Source of the DNA: Nocardioides sp. S5
GTDB taxonomy: Bacteria; Actinomycetota; Actinomycetes; Propionibacteriales; Nocardioidaceae
DNA: 64,000 bases
Assembly (NCBI RefSeq): GCF_017310035.1
Contig: NZ_CP022296.1
Coordinates: 4,278,001-4,342,000, forward strand
Reading direction: 5' to 3'
A program made the position numbers and the translations under genes. The stretch's first letter is position 1, and each line of letters begins with the position of its first letter. Shown here one piece after another: positions 1 to 8,486 of the stretch. The notes under the pieces are model-generated. The model searched no databases. It was not told where the DNA came from and saw only the letters and a program-made list of their open reading frames with translations.

Positions 1-1
1 G

Positions 2-1069
2 CGCTTCCACCACGCCGAGGGGCCGACCGGCACCGCCCTCACCCTGACCGGGACGCACGTCACCGCGTGGACCCTCGAGCAGGCGGGCTGGGTGGCACGG
101 GCGCGCCACGACCTGCGCGAAGTGCTCGACACCCGCGACGAGGCCGCCCTGGCCGACCTCGTCGTCGAGCTCCCGGCGGGCGGGGGCGCTGCCGGTCGCT
201 TCGGCCAGCTCGGCCTGCGCGACACGAGGTTCGTCACCACGGAGGACGGGACTCTCCTGCGCGACGGCGACACCGCGTGGCTGACCGCGACGTCCGCCGG
301 CCCGGGGTTCTTCGACACCGCGCACACCAGCGTGTGGTCGCTCGACCTCGGCACGCTCGACATCACCCACTCCGCCGACCTGTTCTTCCGACGCCCAGAC
401 CGACCGGGCGTCTTCGGCGACCACGCCACCCACCTGGTCCGCACCGACGACGGCGGCTGGCTCGTGGCGACGAGCACGTGGGGAGACTTCGAGCGGCCGG
501 CCACCCGCACGGGACGGCGTACGCCGGCGGGCCTGCGCGTCACGCTCGCCGAGTCGGGCGCCGACCTGCTCCACGGCGCCCACGTCCTCGACACCCGCGA
601 GCTGCCCCTGCCCACCGACGGGCTCGCGTCCATCGCCACCTGGGACCCGCACCTGGTGCGCCGCGACGACGGGTGGCTGGTCGGCTTCGTCAGCGCCCGG
701 CGGTTCTTCGACTTCCACCCGGCGCTCGCGGGCGGACCCGCCCTGGACGACCTGCGACTGTTGGGCGCGGCCACGGACCGGACCGCGACCGAGGGCACCA
801 CCCTGGTGGAGGTCGACGGCCGGATGGTCGCGCTGGCCAGCGACGGCCGCGACTCCGCGCGAGGGCTCCGGGCCCGGTTCCCGGTCTTCGACCTGACGAT
901 GACCGAGCGCGGCACCCTGGACGCGCCCTACCCGACCAACCTGCCGTGGCCGGCGCTCGCCGCCGTCGACGACGGCTGGGTGATGGCGACCTTCGACGGT
1001 CGCCCGGCGGGAGGGAAGCTGCTCGGCTACGGCACCCACGGCGACCTGGTGCTGATGCGGTCGCGGTGA
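2..1069 (+). CDS. Partial hypothetical protein with beta-propeller-like (GH43/GH32-like) repeats, 5' end outside window
   Basis: The reading frame is open from the first bases of the window and runs to TGA at 1067-1069, so the start lies upstream; the internal GTG at 92 is not a convincing start. About 355 residues are visible. The sequence repeats short blade-like units, each with a Trp-rich strand after an Asp-Gly turn: [26 protein letters not shown] and [12 protein letters not shown]. This spacing is reminiscent of five-bladed propeller glycosidase-fold proteins of the GH43/GH32/GH68 type. No catalytic residues could be assigned. It may be a glycosidase-like or a non-enzymatic propeller protein. 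The frame has typical high-GC coding character and ends about 100 nt before the dehydrogenase gene on the same strand. The family call is by pattern only and is weak. Confidence 0.6.
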   Translation, partial: RFHHAEGPTGTALTLTGTHVTAWTLEQAGWVARARHDLREVLDTRDEAALADLVVELPAGGGAAGRFGQLGLRDTRFVTTEDGTLLRDGDTAWLTATSAGPGFFDTAHTSVWSLDLGTLDITHSADLFFRRPDRPGVFGDHATHLVRTDDGGWLVATSTWGDFERPATRTGRRTPAGLRVTLAESGADLLHGAHVLDTRELPLPTDGLASIATWDPHLVRRDDGWLVGFVSARRFFDFHPALAGGPALDDLRLLGAATDRTATEGTTLVEVDGRMVALASDGRDSARGLRARFPVFDLTMTERGTLDAPYPTNLPWPALAAVDDGWVMATFDGRPAGGKLLGYGTHGDLVLMRSR

Positions 1070-1080
1070 CGCGGCGGGAC

Positions 1081-1086
1081 TACGCT
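1081..1086 (+). promoter_or_regulatory. Possible -10 hexamer (TACGCT) upstream of vdh
   Basis: TACGCT fits the actinobacterial TANNNT -10 pattern and lies 12 nt after the preceding stop codon. It would start transcription near 1093, giving a leader of about 80 nt before the vdh start and placing the palindrome at 1091-1104 across the start site. No convincing -35 element was seen. Confidence 0.35.
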
Positions 1087-1090
1087 GGGA

Positions 1091-1104
1091 GTGACGGCGG
1101 TCAC
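1091..1104. promoter_or_regulatory. Putative CRP/GlxR-type operator GTGAC-GGCG-GTCAC upstream of vdh
   Basis: The 14-nt inverted repeat matches the GTGA-N6-TCAC core recognised by CRP/FNR-family regulators such as mycobacterial CRP and corynebacterial GlxR. It overlaps the predicted transcription start of the dehydrogenase gene, a position that would favour repression. Three more sites of the same form lie in the window, at 14429, 27840 and 43334. Binding is an inference. Confidence 0.5.
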
Positions 1105-1173
1105 CACCCCTCGACCGCTCCGACCAGGTCCGCACACCCCGCGGCCGCACCCACCAGAAAAGGACGCATGAGC

Positions 1174-2265
1174 ATGTCTGGAGCCACCAGTTCGGGAGTC
1201 GACGTCTTCGAGCTCGGCAGCGAGCACGAGCAGGTCGTGTTCTGCAACGACCGCGCGAGCGGCCTCAGGGCCATCATCGCGCTCCACTCCACCGCCCTCG
1301 GCCCGGGCCTCGGAGGCACCCGCTTCTTCCCCTACGCCAGCACCGACGACGCGATCGCCGACGTGCTCAACCTCTCGCGCGGGATGTCGTACAAGAACGC
1401 GCTCGCGGGCCTCGACCTCGGCGGCGGCAAGGCCGTCATCATCGGCGACCCGGCCGAGCTGAAGACCGAGGCGCTCCTGCGTGCCTACGGCCGCTTCGTG
1501 CAGTCGCTCGACGGGCGCTACTTCACCGCGTGCGACGTCGGGACCTTCTCGGAGGACATGGACCACATCGCGCGCGAGTGCGACTACGTCACCGGCCGCA
1601 CCGTCGCCCACGGCGGCGCGGGCGACAGCTCGGTGCTGACGGCGTACGGCACCTTCCAGGGGATGCGCGCCGCGGCCGAGCACGCCTGGGGCGAGCCGAC
1701 GTTGGCCGGTCGCACCGTCGGCATCGCCGGTGTCGGCAAGGTCGGGCGCCACCTCGTCCGGCACCTCGTCGAGGACGGCGCCACCGTCGTCGTGACCGAC
1801 GTGCACGCCCCGTCGGTGGAGGCGATCCGCGCCCAGTTCCCGCAGGTCCGGGCCGTCGCCTCGACCGAGGAGCTGGTGGCGAGCGAGCTCGACGTCTACG
1901 CCCCCTGCGCGATGGGCGGCGCGATCAGCGACGAGGTGCTCGAGGTGCTGCGCGCCACGATCATCTGCGGCGCGGCCAACAACCAGCTCGCGCACCCGGG
2001 CATCGAGAAGAAGATCGAGGAGCGCGGGATCCTCTACGCGCCCGACTACTGCGTGAACGCCGGCGGCGTGATCCAGGTCGCCGACGAGCTCGAGGGCTTC
2101 TCCTTCGAGCGCGCCCAGCAGCGCGCGACGGGCATCTTCGACACCACCCGCCGTGTCCTCGAGCTCGCCAGCTCCGACGGCGTCACCACCGCCGAGGCCG
2201 CCGACCGGCTCGCCGAGCGTCGCATGCGCGAGGTCGGCCGGTTGCGCGGCATCCACCTGCGCTGA
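1174..2265 (+). CDS. vdh: Valine/leucine dehydrogenase (Glu/Leu/Phe/Val dehydrogenase family)
   Basis: This is an NAD-dependent oxidative deaminase of branched-chain amino acids, the first step of valine/leucine catabolism in the cytoplasm. The 363-residue product has the family glycine-rich segment GPGLGG near residue 44. The substrate/catalytic lysines sit in SYKNALAG (K74) and LGGGKAV (K86), and the C-terminal NAD domain shows GIAGVGKVG. The length fits the short Streptomyces Vdh/Bacillus Leudh class rather than hexameric glutamate dehydrogenases. ATG at 1174 was chosen because AAAAGGA at 1158-1164 is 9 nt upstream; the in-frame ATG at 1168 would leave only 3 nt. A strong hairpin follows the gene and a CRP-like palindrome precedes it, which fits catabolite control. 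Valine, leucine or phenylalanine preference cannot be settled from sequence reading. Confidence 0.9.
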   Translation: MSGATSSGVDVFELGSEHEQVVFCNDRASGLRAIIALHSTALGPGLGGTRFFPYASTDDAIADVLNLSRGMSYKNALAGLDLGGGKAVIIGDPAELKTEALLRAYGRFVQSLDGRYFTACDVGTFSEDMDHIARECDYVTGRTVAHGGAGDSSVLTAYGTFQGMRAAAEHAWGEPTLAGRTVGIAGVGKVGRHLVRHLVEDGATVVVTDVHAPSVEAIRAQFPQVRAVASTEELVASELDVYAPCAMGGAISDEVLEVLRATIICGAANNQLAHPGIEKKIEERGILYAPDYCVNAGGVIQVADELEGFSFERAQQRATGIFDTTRRVLELASSDGVTTAEAADRLAERRMREVGRLRGIHLR

Positions 2266-2294
2266 CCGGGCGGTTCCTCGCGCCCGACGTCGCT

Positions 2295-2340
2295 GACCTC
2301 CCCCGTTCCTCGCGGTACATCGCGAGGGACGGGGGAGGTC
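2295..2340. terminator. Hairpin terminator between vdh and the convergent DUF3073 gene
   Basis: Two 20-nt arms (2295-2314 and 2321-2340) pair at 19 of 20 positions around a 6-nt loop. There is no T-tract, as is usual in high-GC actinobacteria. The hairpin lies between two convergent genes and could act in both directions. Confidence 0.75.
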
Positions 2341-2434
2341 GCTGCGTCCCAGCGCGACGAACTGCCCGTTCGGCGTCAGGGCATGCTCGTACGACGGATC
2401 ACCCGGTCACCCGGGCGGTGCGTGCGTCGATCGG

Positions 2435-2623
2435 TCAGTCAGTGCGACGACGCGGGTCGGCATGGTCCGACCACTCGTCATCGTCGGGTTCGACATCCGT
2501 CGAACGGTGGGTGTCCTCGCCGTGCAGCTCCTTCGCCAACGCGCCGAAGTCCGTCTCGTGAGTCCGGTACTTCAGGTCGCGTGCGACCTTCGTCTGCTTC
2601 GCCTTCGCTCGGCCGCGCCCCAT
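2435..2623 (-). CDS. DUF3073 family small basic protein
   Basis: This 62-residue protein starts with MGRGRAKAKQTKVARDLKY, the hallmark N-terminus of the actinobacterial DUF3073 family. Its tail is acidic (EPDDDEWSDHADP). The basic head and acidic tail suggest a nucleic-acid or ribosome-associated small protein, but no function is established. The start was set at the family-typical MGRGR (2623) rather than the upstream in-frame codon at 2644. The gene lies 158 nt downstream of purM on the same strand and so trails the purF-purM unit. Family assignment is strong. Confidence 0.85.
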   Translation of the reverse strand: MGRGRAKAKQTKVARDLKYRTHETDFGALAKELHGEDTHRSTDVEPDDDEWSDHADPRRRTD

Positions 2624-2781
2624 AGGGTCGACCCCCTCGCACACTTGGCCGGGGCCCTCGGGAGATTCTCCCGACGCACCCGGTCTGATCGGTTACATAT
2701 CGTGGGGGCAACGCTACCTGAGCGGTGGCTGTTCCCGCACACCAAGGCCCCGCATTTCGTGACCGGAACCACGGAAAGTCG

Positions 2782-3906
2782 TCACCAGCCGGGGTGCTGG
2801 CCCTCCAGCAGCACGCGGCCGCCGTCGCGGTCGTCCCTGCGGGCCTCGCCGGCCACCCACGCGCGGATACCGTGGCCGGCCAGCAGGGCGATGGCCGTGT
2901 CGACCGACTCCGGCGCAGTGAGGGACACCATGCCGACGCCGCAGTTGAGGGTCGCCTCGAGATCGGCCTGGGGCACCTGCCCCACCCGGCGTACGACGTC
3001 GAAGACCGGTTGCGGCGTCCACGTCGAGCGGTCGATGCGCACCGACAGCTCCTCGGGCAGCACGCGCTCGAGGTTGGCGGCCAGGCCCCCGCCGGTCACG
3101 TGGGACATCGCGTGGGTCTCGGTGCGCTCGGCGAGGTCGAGGCACGCCTTGGCGTAGATGCGGGTGGGCTCGAGCAGCTCCTCGCCCAGGGTGCGGCCGA
3201 ACTCCTCGACCTCCCGGTCCACCGTCCAGCCGGCACCGCCGGCGTCCGGGGAGCCGAGCAGGACGTGGCGCACGAGGGAGTAGCCGTTGGAGTGCAGGCC
3301 GCTGGCCTCCATCGCGATGACCACGTCCCCGGGGCGCACCCGCCCGGGACCGAGCAGCTTGCTCGCCTCGACCACGCCGGTCGTGGCGCCCGCGACGTCG
3401 TAGTCGTCGGGGTCGAGCAGCCCGGGGTGCTCGGCGGTCTCGCCGCCGATGAGGGCGCAGCCGGCGACCACGCAGGCCTCGGCGATGCCCTTGACGATGG
3501 CCGCGATCCGCTCGGGGACGACCCGCCCGCAGGCGATGTAGTCGGTCATGAAGAGCGGCTCGGCGCCGCACACGACGAGGTCGTCGACGACCATGCCGAC
3601 CAGGTCGAAGCCGATCGTGTCGTGCTTGTCCATGAGCTGGGCGATCGCCACCTTGGTGCCCACGCCGTCGGTGGAGGTGGCCAGCAGGGGCCGCTCGTAG
3701 CGGGTGAGGGCGGAGGCGTCGAAGAGCCCGGCGAAGCCGCCCAGACCGCCGATCACCTCGGGCCGGCGGGACTTCTCGACCCACCCCTTCATCAGGTCGA
3801 TGGCACGGTCGGCCGCCTCGATCGAGACCCCGGCGGCGGCGTACGCCCCGGATCCGGTGGAGGCGCCCGCGGGCGCGTCGGAGGGGGCGGTGGGGGACTC
3901 GGTCAC
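2782..3906 (-). CDS. purM: Phosphoribosylformylglycinamidine cyclo-ligase (AIR synthetase)
   Basis: PurM catalyses the ATP-dependent ring closure of FGAM to aminoimidazole ribotide, step five of de novo purine synthesis. The 374-residue product has a disordered Ala/Ser/Pro/Gly-rich N-terminus of about 20 residues. It then shows the PurM fold signatures GSGAYAAAGVSIEAAD, STDGVGTK (ATP/substrate loop) and GGETAEHPG. The GTG start at 3906 is preceded by a good GGAGAG ribosome binding site. It lies 28 nt downstream of purF on the same strand, so the two are probably co-transcribed. Nothing in the sequence is atypical apart from the N-terminal extension. Confidence 0.97.
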   Translation of the reverse strand: MTESPTAPSDAPAGASTGSGAYAAAGVSIEAADRAIDLMKGWVEKSRRPEVIGGLGGFAGLFDASALTRYERPLLATSTDGVGTKVAIAQLMDKHDTIGFDLVGMVVDDLVVCGAEPLFMTDYIACGRVVPERIAAIVKGIAEACVVAGCALIGGETAEHPGLLDPDDYDVAGATTGVVEASKLLGPGRVRPGDVVIAMEASGLHSNGYSLVRHVLLGSPDAGGAGWTVDREVEEFGRTLGEELLEPTRIYAKACLDLAERTETHAMSHVTGGGLAANLERVLPEELSVRIDRSTWTPQPVFDVVRRVGQVPQADLEATLNCGVGMVSLTAPESVDTAIALLAGHGIRAWVAGEARRDDRDGGRVLLEGQHPGW

Positions 3907-3934
3907 GTCTCTCCTCAGGAGCGGCGGGTGCTGG

Positions 3935-5479
3935 TCAGGGGTTGTTGAGGACCGGCAGCGCGCGGCCCATCGTCGGCGACTGGAGCGTCGCCTCGAGCAG
4001 GTGCTTGCCGAGCAGGCTCTCGTCGGGCAGCTCGATGGGGTACTCGCCGGTGAAGCAGGCCGTGCACAGCCGCTCGGCCGACTGGGCGGTCGCGTCGACC
4101 ATGCCCTCCAGCGAGATGTAGCCGAGGGAGTCGGCGCCGACGCTGGCGGCGATCTCCTCGGGGGTGAGCCCGTTGGCGATGAGCTCGGCGCGCGTGGCGA
4201 AGTCGATGCCGTAGAAGCACGGCCACTTCACCGGCGGGCTCGAGATCCGCACGTGCACCTCGAGGGCCCCGGCCTCGCGCAACATCCGGACCTGCGCGCG
4301 CTGGGTGTTGCCGCGCACGATCGAGTCGTCGACCACGACGATGCGCTTGCCGCGGATCATGTGCTCGAGCGCGTTGAGCTTGAGCCGGATGCCGAGCTGG
4401 CGCAGCGTCTGGCTGGGCTGGATGAAGGTGCGCCCGACGTAGGCGTTCTTGACGAAGCCCTGGCCGAACGGGATGCCGGACTCGGCGGCGTAGCCGGACG
4501 CGGCGGGCGTGCCGGACTCAGGCACCGGCATCACCAGGTCGGCCTCGACCGGGAACTCGCGGGCCAGGCGACGCCCCATCTCGACGCGCGCCTCGTGGAC
4601 GTTGCGGCCGCTGATCGTGGCGTCGGGGCGGGCGAGGTAGACGTACTCGAAGACGCAGCCCTTGCGGGCCGGCTCGGCGAAGGTGTGCGAGCGGAGGCCG
4701 TTCTCGTCGATGACGACCATCTCGCCGGGCTCGACCTCGCGCACCACGCTGGCGCCGATGGTGGCGAGCGCGGCGTCCTCGCTGGCCACGACCCAGCCGC
4801 GGTCGAGGCGCCCGAGGACCAGTGGGCGGATGCCCTGCGGGTCGCGGGCGGCGTATAGGGTGCCCTCGTTCATCCAGACGAAGCAGAAGGCCCCGCGCAG
4901 CAGCGGCAGCACCTCGAGCGCCCGCTGCTCGAGCGTGGTGTCGGGGTGGTGCGCCAGCAGCGCGGTGACCAGCCCGGTGTCGTTGGTCGAGGTCTCGACG
5001 TCGCGCGCCTGGAGCGGCAGCTCGCCGTCCGGGTCGGGGAGGTCGGCGACCATCTCGCGCAGCTCGTGGGTGTTGATGAGGTTGCCGTTGTGGCCGAGTG
5101 CGATGGACCCGTCGACGGTGGGACGGAACGTGGGCTGCGCGTTCTGCCAGGTGCTCGCGCCGGTGGTGGAGTAGCGCGAGTGGCCGATCGCGAGGTGGCC
5201 CTTGAGCGAGTCGAGCGTCGACTCGTCGAAGACCTGCGAGACCAGGCCCATGTCCTTGTAGACCAGGATCTGGCGCCCGTTGCTGACCGCGATGCCCGCG
5301 GACTCCTGCCCGCGGTGCTGCAGGGCGTAGAGACCGAAGTAGGTCAGCTTGGCGACGTCCTCACCTGGTGCCCAGACACCGAAGACGCCGCAGGCGTCCT
5401 GCGGGCCCTGGTCCTGGGGGTCGAGGGCCGTGGTCAGGCGGCCGTCGCCGCCCGTCCGCCTGCTCGTCTGGTAGGGCAC
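3935..5479 (-). CDS. purF: Amidophosphoribosyltransferase
   Basis: PurF makes 5-phosphoribosylamine from PRPP and glutamine, the committed step of purine synthesis. The 514-residue protein carries a 29-residue propeptide before the N-terminal nucleophile Cys30 (DACGVFGV), as in the processed Bacillus-type enzyme. The PRPP-binding motif VVVDDSIVRG is present. Cysteines in KGCVFEYV, WPCFYGID and LCTAC match the four ligands of the Bacillus-type [4Fe-4S] cluster, so an oxygen-sensitive cluster is predicted. The GTG start at 5479 has TAGACT 7 nt upstream and no Shine-Dalgarno sequence, suggesting a leaderless transcript. purM follows 28 nt downstream. Confidence 0.97.
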   Translation of the reverse strand: MPYQTSRRTGGDGRLTTALDPQDQGPQDACGVFGVWAPGEDVAKLTYFGLYALQHRGQESAGIAVSNGRQILVYKDMGLVSQVFDESTLDSLKGHLAIGHSRYSTTGASTWQNAQPTFRPTVDGSIALGHNGNLINTHELREMVADLPDPDGELPLQARDVETSTNDTGLVTALLAHHPDTTLEQRALEVLPLLRGAFCFVWMNEGTLYAARDPQGIRPLVLGRLDRGWVVASEDAALATIGASVVREVEPGEMVVIDENGLRSHTFAEPARKGCVFEYVYLARPDATISGRNVHEARVEMGRRLAREFPVEADLVMPVPESGTPAASGYAAESGIPFGQGFVKNAYVGRTFIQPSQTLRQLGIRLKLNALEHMIRGKRIVVVDDSIVRGNTQRAQVRMLREAGALEVHVRISSPPVKWPCFYGIDFATRAELIANGLTPEEIAASVGADSLGYISLEGMVDATAQSAERLCTACFTGEYPIELPDESLLGKHLLEATLQSPTMGRALPVLNNP

Positions 5480-5486
5480 GGCCCCG

Positions 5487-5492
5487 AGTCTA
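5487..5492 (-). promoter_or_regulatory. -10 hexamer of purF (leaderless type)
   Basis: On the minus strand TAGACT (TANNNT) ends 7 nt before the purF GTG. No ribosome binding site lies between, so transcription probably starts at or next to the start codon. Confidence 0.6.
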
Positions 5493-5512
5493 CGGGCTGC
5501 TCAGGTGGCGTC

Positions 5513-6007
5513 TCACATCCTCGACGCGCCGTCCCGGATGGCCTCGCGGATGCGCGTGTAGGTGCCGCAGCGACAGATGTTGCGGATGGTGTCGAGGTCG
5601 GCGTCGGTGATGCGGCCGCCACTGGCGGCGACCTTGTTGACGAGCGCGACCGCGGCCATGATCTGCCCGGGCTGGCAGTAGCCGCACTGCGCGACGTCGC
5701 GATCCAGCCACGCCTCCTGCATCGGGTGGAGTCCGTTGTCCCCGCGCTGCGCCGGGTCGACCTGGTCGGGAAGCCCCTCGATGGTCGTCACCTCGTCGTC
5801 GGCGCCGAGCCGTCCGACCGGCACGGCGCACGGGTTGAACGCCTTGCCGTTGATGTGGGACGTGCACGCCTTGCACACGTTGATCCCGCAGCCGTACTTC
5901 GGCCCGGTGATCCCCAGCAGGTCGCGGAGCACCCACAGGACGCGTACGTCGTCCTCCACGTCGACCGTGACCCGCTCGCCGTTGACGATGAAAGTCTGCT
6001 CTGGCAT
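5513..6007 (-). CDS. [2Fe-2S] subunit of a molybdenum hydroxylase (IorA/XdhC-like small subunit)
   Basis: This 164-residue electron-transfer subunit carries two [2Fe-2S] clusters. The plant-ferredoxin-type ligands are C40-x4-C45-x2-C48 plus C60 (YGCGINVCKAC). The C-terminal helical domain has CGYCQPGQIM and CRCGTY. This layout is that of the isoquinoline 1-oxidoreductase alpha subunit and of aldehyde/xanthine dehydrogenase small subunits. ATG 6007 was chosen because GAGGAG precedes it at the right spacing; longer in-frame starts overlap the large subunit. It has no export signal of its own and lies 10 nt after the Tat-signal large subunit, so the complex is probably exported by hitchhiking. 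The substrate is unknown. Confidence 0.92.
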   Translation of the reverse strand: MPEQTFIVNGERVTVDVEDDVRVLWVLRDLLGITGPKYGCGINVCKACTSHINGKAFNPCAVPVGRLGADDEVTTIEGLPDQVDPAQRGDNGLHPMQEAWLDRDVAQCGYCQPGQIMAAVALVNKVAASGGRITDADLDTIRNICRCGTYTRIREAIRDGASRM

Positions 6008-6017
6008 GTCTTGCTCC

Positions 6018-8366
6018 TCAGGAGGTGAGCTCGAGGCCGTCGGTCGGCGACTGCGGGACCGGCGGGACGAAGGGCTTGGGCTCGAAGGACAGCTGTGCGT
6101 GGTTGATCGGGAAGCTCGTCGGCATGGTCCCGGTGGCCCGGGCGTAGGCGCAGGCCACGGCGGCGAAGGAGGCCGCCACACCCGCCTCGCCGGCGCCGCC
6201 GGGCACTGTCTCCTCCGACGGCATCACGATCACCCGGACGTCGGGCGGGGTGTTCCACTGGCGGGTGTAGAAGTAGTTGTCCCAGCTCCCCTCGAGGAAG
6301 TGCCCGTCGCGCAGGTGGAGGCTGGACGTCAGCGCGAGGGCGATGCCGTCGTTGATGCCGCCCTGCATCTGCGCCTCGAGGCCGCGGGGGTTGATGGCCA
6401 GCCCGACGTCGATGGCGAAGGTGACGCGGGTGACGCGGGGACCGGTGACGGCGTTGCGGATCTGCCGGCCGGTCGTCGCGGGTCGGGTGTCGATCTCCAC
6501 GAGGCAGGCCGAGACGCCCTTGTACTCCTTGTGGATCGCGATCCCCTGAGCGGTGCCTGCCGGCATCGGCTTGCCCCACTCGCCGGCCTGCGCCACCGTG
6601 TCGAGGACGGCCAGCAGCCGCTCGTTGCGCTGGAACTTCCGGCGGAACTGGTAGGGGTCCATCCGCATCTTCGCCGCGAGCCGGTCCACGATGAGCTCGC
6701 TGGCCACCCGCACGTCGGGTGAGTAGATGTTGCGCATCGAGCCGGTGTTGAAGCGGTCGTCGGTCTCCACCAGGGTCTGCACGACGGCGCCGAAGTCGTA
6801 GGGCACCTCCTGGGTGAGGGCGAAGATCGTCTGGGCGAACCCGAGGTTGCCGACGCCGGCGGGCAGGTCCGCCGCGGCGGCGGTGATGATCTCGCCGAGG
6901 CCATGGCGGAAGTCCGTCTCCACACAGGTCAGGGACTGGTTGAAGGCCAGCACGTTGTCGCCGAGCACCGTCGCCTGCACCCGGCAGGTGCCCATCGGGT
7001 GGCCACGACCGACCCGGGCGTCGTCGGCGCGGTGCCACATCAGCCGGACCGGCGCCGCCATCTTCTGCGAGATCTCCGCCGCCTCCAGCGCCGCGTCGAA
7101 GAAGAGCCGGCGGCCGAAGGACCCGCCGGCGGTGACGACGTTGACCTTCACCTTGTCGGGGCTCATCCCGAGCTTGAGCGCGATCTGCTGCTGGGCGACG
7201 ATCGGCGACTTCAACCCCGACCAGATGGTCGCGCCGTCGGGTCGGACGTCGGCGATGGCGCTGTTGGTGTCCATCGCGGAGTTGCTGCGGAAGTAGAAGG
7301 TGAAGTCGCCCGAGACCGTCTGCGCGAGTGGCGTGTCGGGCAGCTTCGGCATCGGCAGCTGGGCCGCGCGCAGCTTCTTCAGGATCGTGGCGTCGCTCTC
7401 CCCCGCGACCGGACCGTCCTTCCAGACCACGTCGAGGGCGCGGACCGCGTCGATGCACTGACCGTAGGTCCGGGCGCGGACGGCGATGCCCGTGCTGACC
7501 TGCGCGACGTGGGTGACCCCGGGCATCGCCTCGACCGCGGCCTGGTTGCGCACGGACACCGGGGTGCCGTTGAGCGTGGGCGCGCGGCACACCATGGTCG
7601 GCAGCGCGCCGGGCACGTCGAGGTCGGTGGTGAAGTCCTTGGTGCCGGTCACGGCGGCGAGGGCGTCGACCCGGTTGGTGGGCTGCCCGATGACGGCGAA
7701 GTCGCGCTCGCTCTTCAGCTCGACCTCCACCGCCCGGGTGCCGCCGGCACCGGCCTTCACCGCGAGCTCGCCGTAGGTCACCGAGGCACCGCTCGGCGCG
7801 GTGATCACGCCACCCTTGGCGACGAGGCCGCCGACGGTGTCGCCGAGCACGATCGCGGCGGCGTCGAGCAGCGCCTTGCGCGCCACCGCGGCGGCGACCC
7901 GGATCGGGGTGTAGGTCGAGATGGTGGTGTTGGAGCCACCGGTGAGCTGGTTGAAGAGCAGCTCGGGACGTGCCGGCGCGAGAGTGACCCGCACCCGGTC
8001 CACCGGCAGGTCGAGCTCCTCGGCGATGAGCATCGCGGTCGAGGTGGTGATGCCCTGCCCGACCTCCATGCGCGGCAGCTCGAAGCTGGCCGTGCCGTCC
8101 TCGTTGATCGTGACGGTGATCAGGTTCGCGGTCGGCCGCGCCGCGTCGGTGAGCATGTCGTTGAGGTCGTAGAGCTCCGGCACCTGGGGCGGCGTGGGGA
8201 TCTCCGCGCCCGCGGGCGGCGGGTCGACGAGCACGAGGTCGGCCGCCGCGACGAGGGTCGCGCCGCCGAGGACGTAGCCGACGAAGCGGCGGCGGTCGAC
8301 GGCGTACGGCGAGACGACGGGCTCCGCGCCGGCAGGGTCGCCCGAGGGGTCGATGGAGGGGGTCAT
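6018..8366 (-). CDS. Molybdopterin-binding large subunit of aldehyde/isoquinoline-type oxidoreductase (IorB-like), Tat-exported
   Basis: This is the 782-residue catalytic subunit of a molybdenum hydroxylase that oxidises N-heterocycles or aldehydes. The N-terminus holds a twin-arginine signal (DRRRFVGYVLGG, then a hydrophobic stretch ending near PPPAGA). The mature part shows the family segments LPRMEVGQGI, GGSFGRRLFFDAALE (molybdopterin binding) and GGAGEAGVAA near the C-terminus, whose Glu is the likely catalytic base. The lack of a separate FAD subunit gene and the Tat signal match the IorB subfamily, which passes electrons to an external acceptor. ATG 8366 is preferred over a TTG at 8396 that abuts a purine run. 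The large-subunit-first order and a palindrome upstream at 8439 are notable. The substrate cannot be predicted. Confidence 0.92.
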   Translation of the reverse strand: MTPSIDPSGDPAGAEPVVSPYAVDRRRFVGYVLGGATLVAAADLVLVDPPPAGAEIPTPPQVPELYDLNDMLTDAARPTANLITVTINEDGTASFELPRMEVGQGITTSTAMLIAEELDLPVDRVRVTLAPARPELLFNQLTGGSNTTISTYTPIRVAAAVARKALLDAAAIVLGDTVGGLVAKGGVITAPSGASVTYGELAVKAGAGGTRAVEVELKSERDFAVIGQPTNRVDALAAVTGTKDFTTDLDVPGALPTMVCRAPTLNGTPVSVRNQAAVEAMPGVTHVAQVSTGIAVRARTYGQCIDAVRALDVVWKDGPVAGESDATILKKLRAAQLPMPKLPDTPLAQTVSGDFTFYFRSNSAMDTNSAIADVRPDGATIWSGLKSPIVAQQQIALKLGMSPDKVKVNVVTAGGSFGRRLFFDAALEAAEISQKMAAPVRLMWHRADDARVGRGHPMGTCRVQATVLGDNVLAFNQSLTCVETDFRHGLGEIITAAAADLPAGVGNLGFAQTIFALTQEVPYDFGAVVQTLVETDDRFNTGSMRNIYSPDVRVASELIVDRLAAKMRMDPYQFRRKFQRNERLLAVLDTVAQAGEWGKPMPAGTAQGIAIHKEYKGVSACLVEIDTRPATTGRQIRNAVTGPRVTRVTFAIDVGLAINPRGLEAQMQGGINDGIALALTSSLHLRDGHFLEGSWDNYFYTRQWNTPPDVRVIVMPSEETVPGGAGEAGVAASFAAVACAYARATGTMPTSFPINHAQLSFEPKPFVPPVPQSPTDGLELTS

Positions 8367-8438
8367 CCGAGTCACCCGATCTGTTCGGCCCGGCAACCTC
8401 CCGGACTGAGGCCCCTCCCCAGGAACCGCGCCACCACT

Positions 8439-8457
8439 GTGACAGCAGGAGTGTCAC
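8439..8457. promoter_or_regulatory. Putative operator GTGACA-N7-TGTCAC upstream of the molybdenum oxidoreductase genes
   Basis: Perfect 6-nt inverted arms are separated by 7 nt in the 120-nt gap upstream of the large-subunit gene. The form fits a dimeric TetR/MarR-type repressor site. No regulator gene is adjacent, so the cognate factor is unknown. Confidence 0.4.
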
Positions 8458-8486
8458 GGTTCAAGGGACGGTCCAGGGACCGGTCC

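Noticed and set aside
67..1173. Long N-terminal extension of the dehydrogenase frame up to position 67
   Set aside because: It overlaps the propeller-like gene in another frame, is Arg/Pro-rich, and the family N-terminus starts at 1168-1174 behind a ribosome binding site.
2725..3948. 407-residue plus-strand frame opposite purM
   Set aside because: Antisense shadow of purM with biased composition.
8439..8457. GTGACA-N7-TGTCAC as a fifth CRP/GlxR site
   Set aside because: Spacing between GTGA and TCAC is 11 nt instead of 6, so it does not fit the CRP pattern; kept as a separate operator type.
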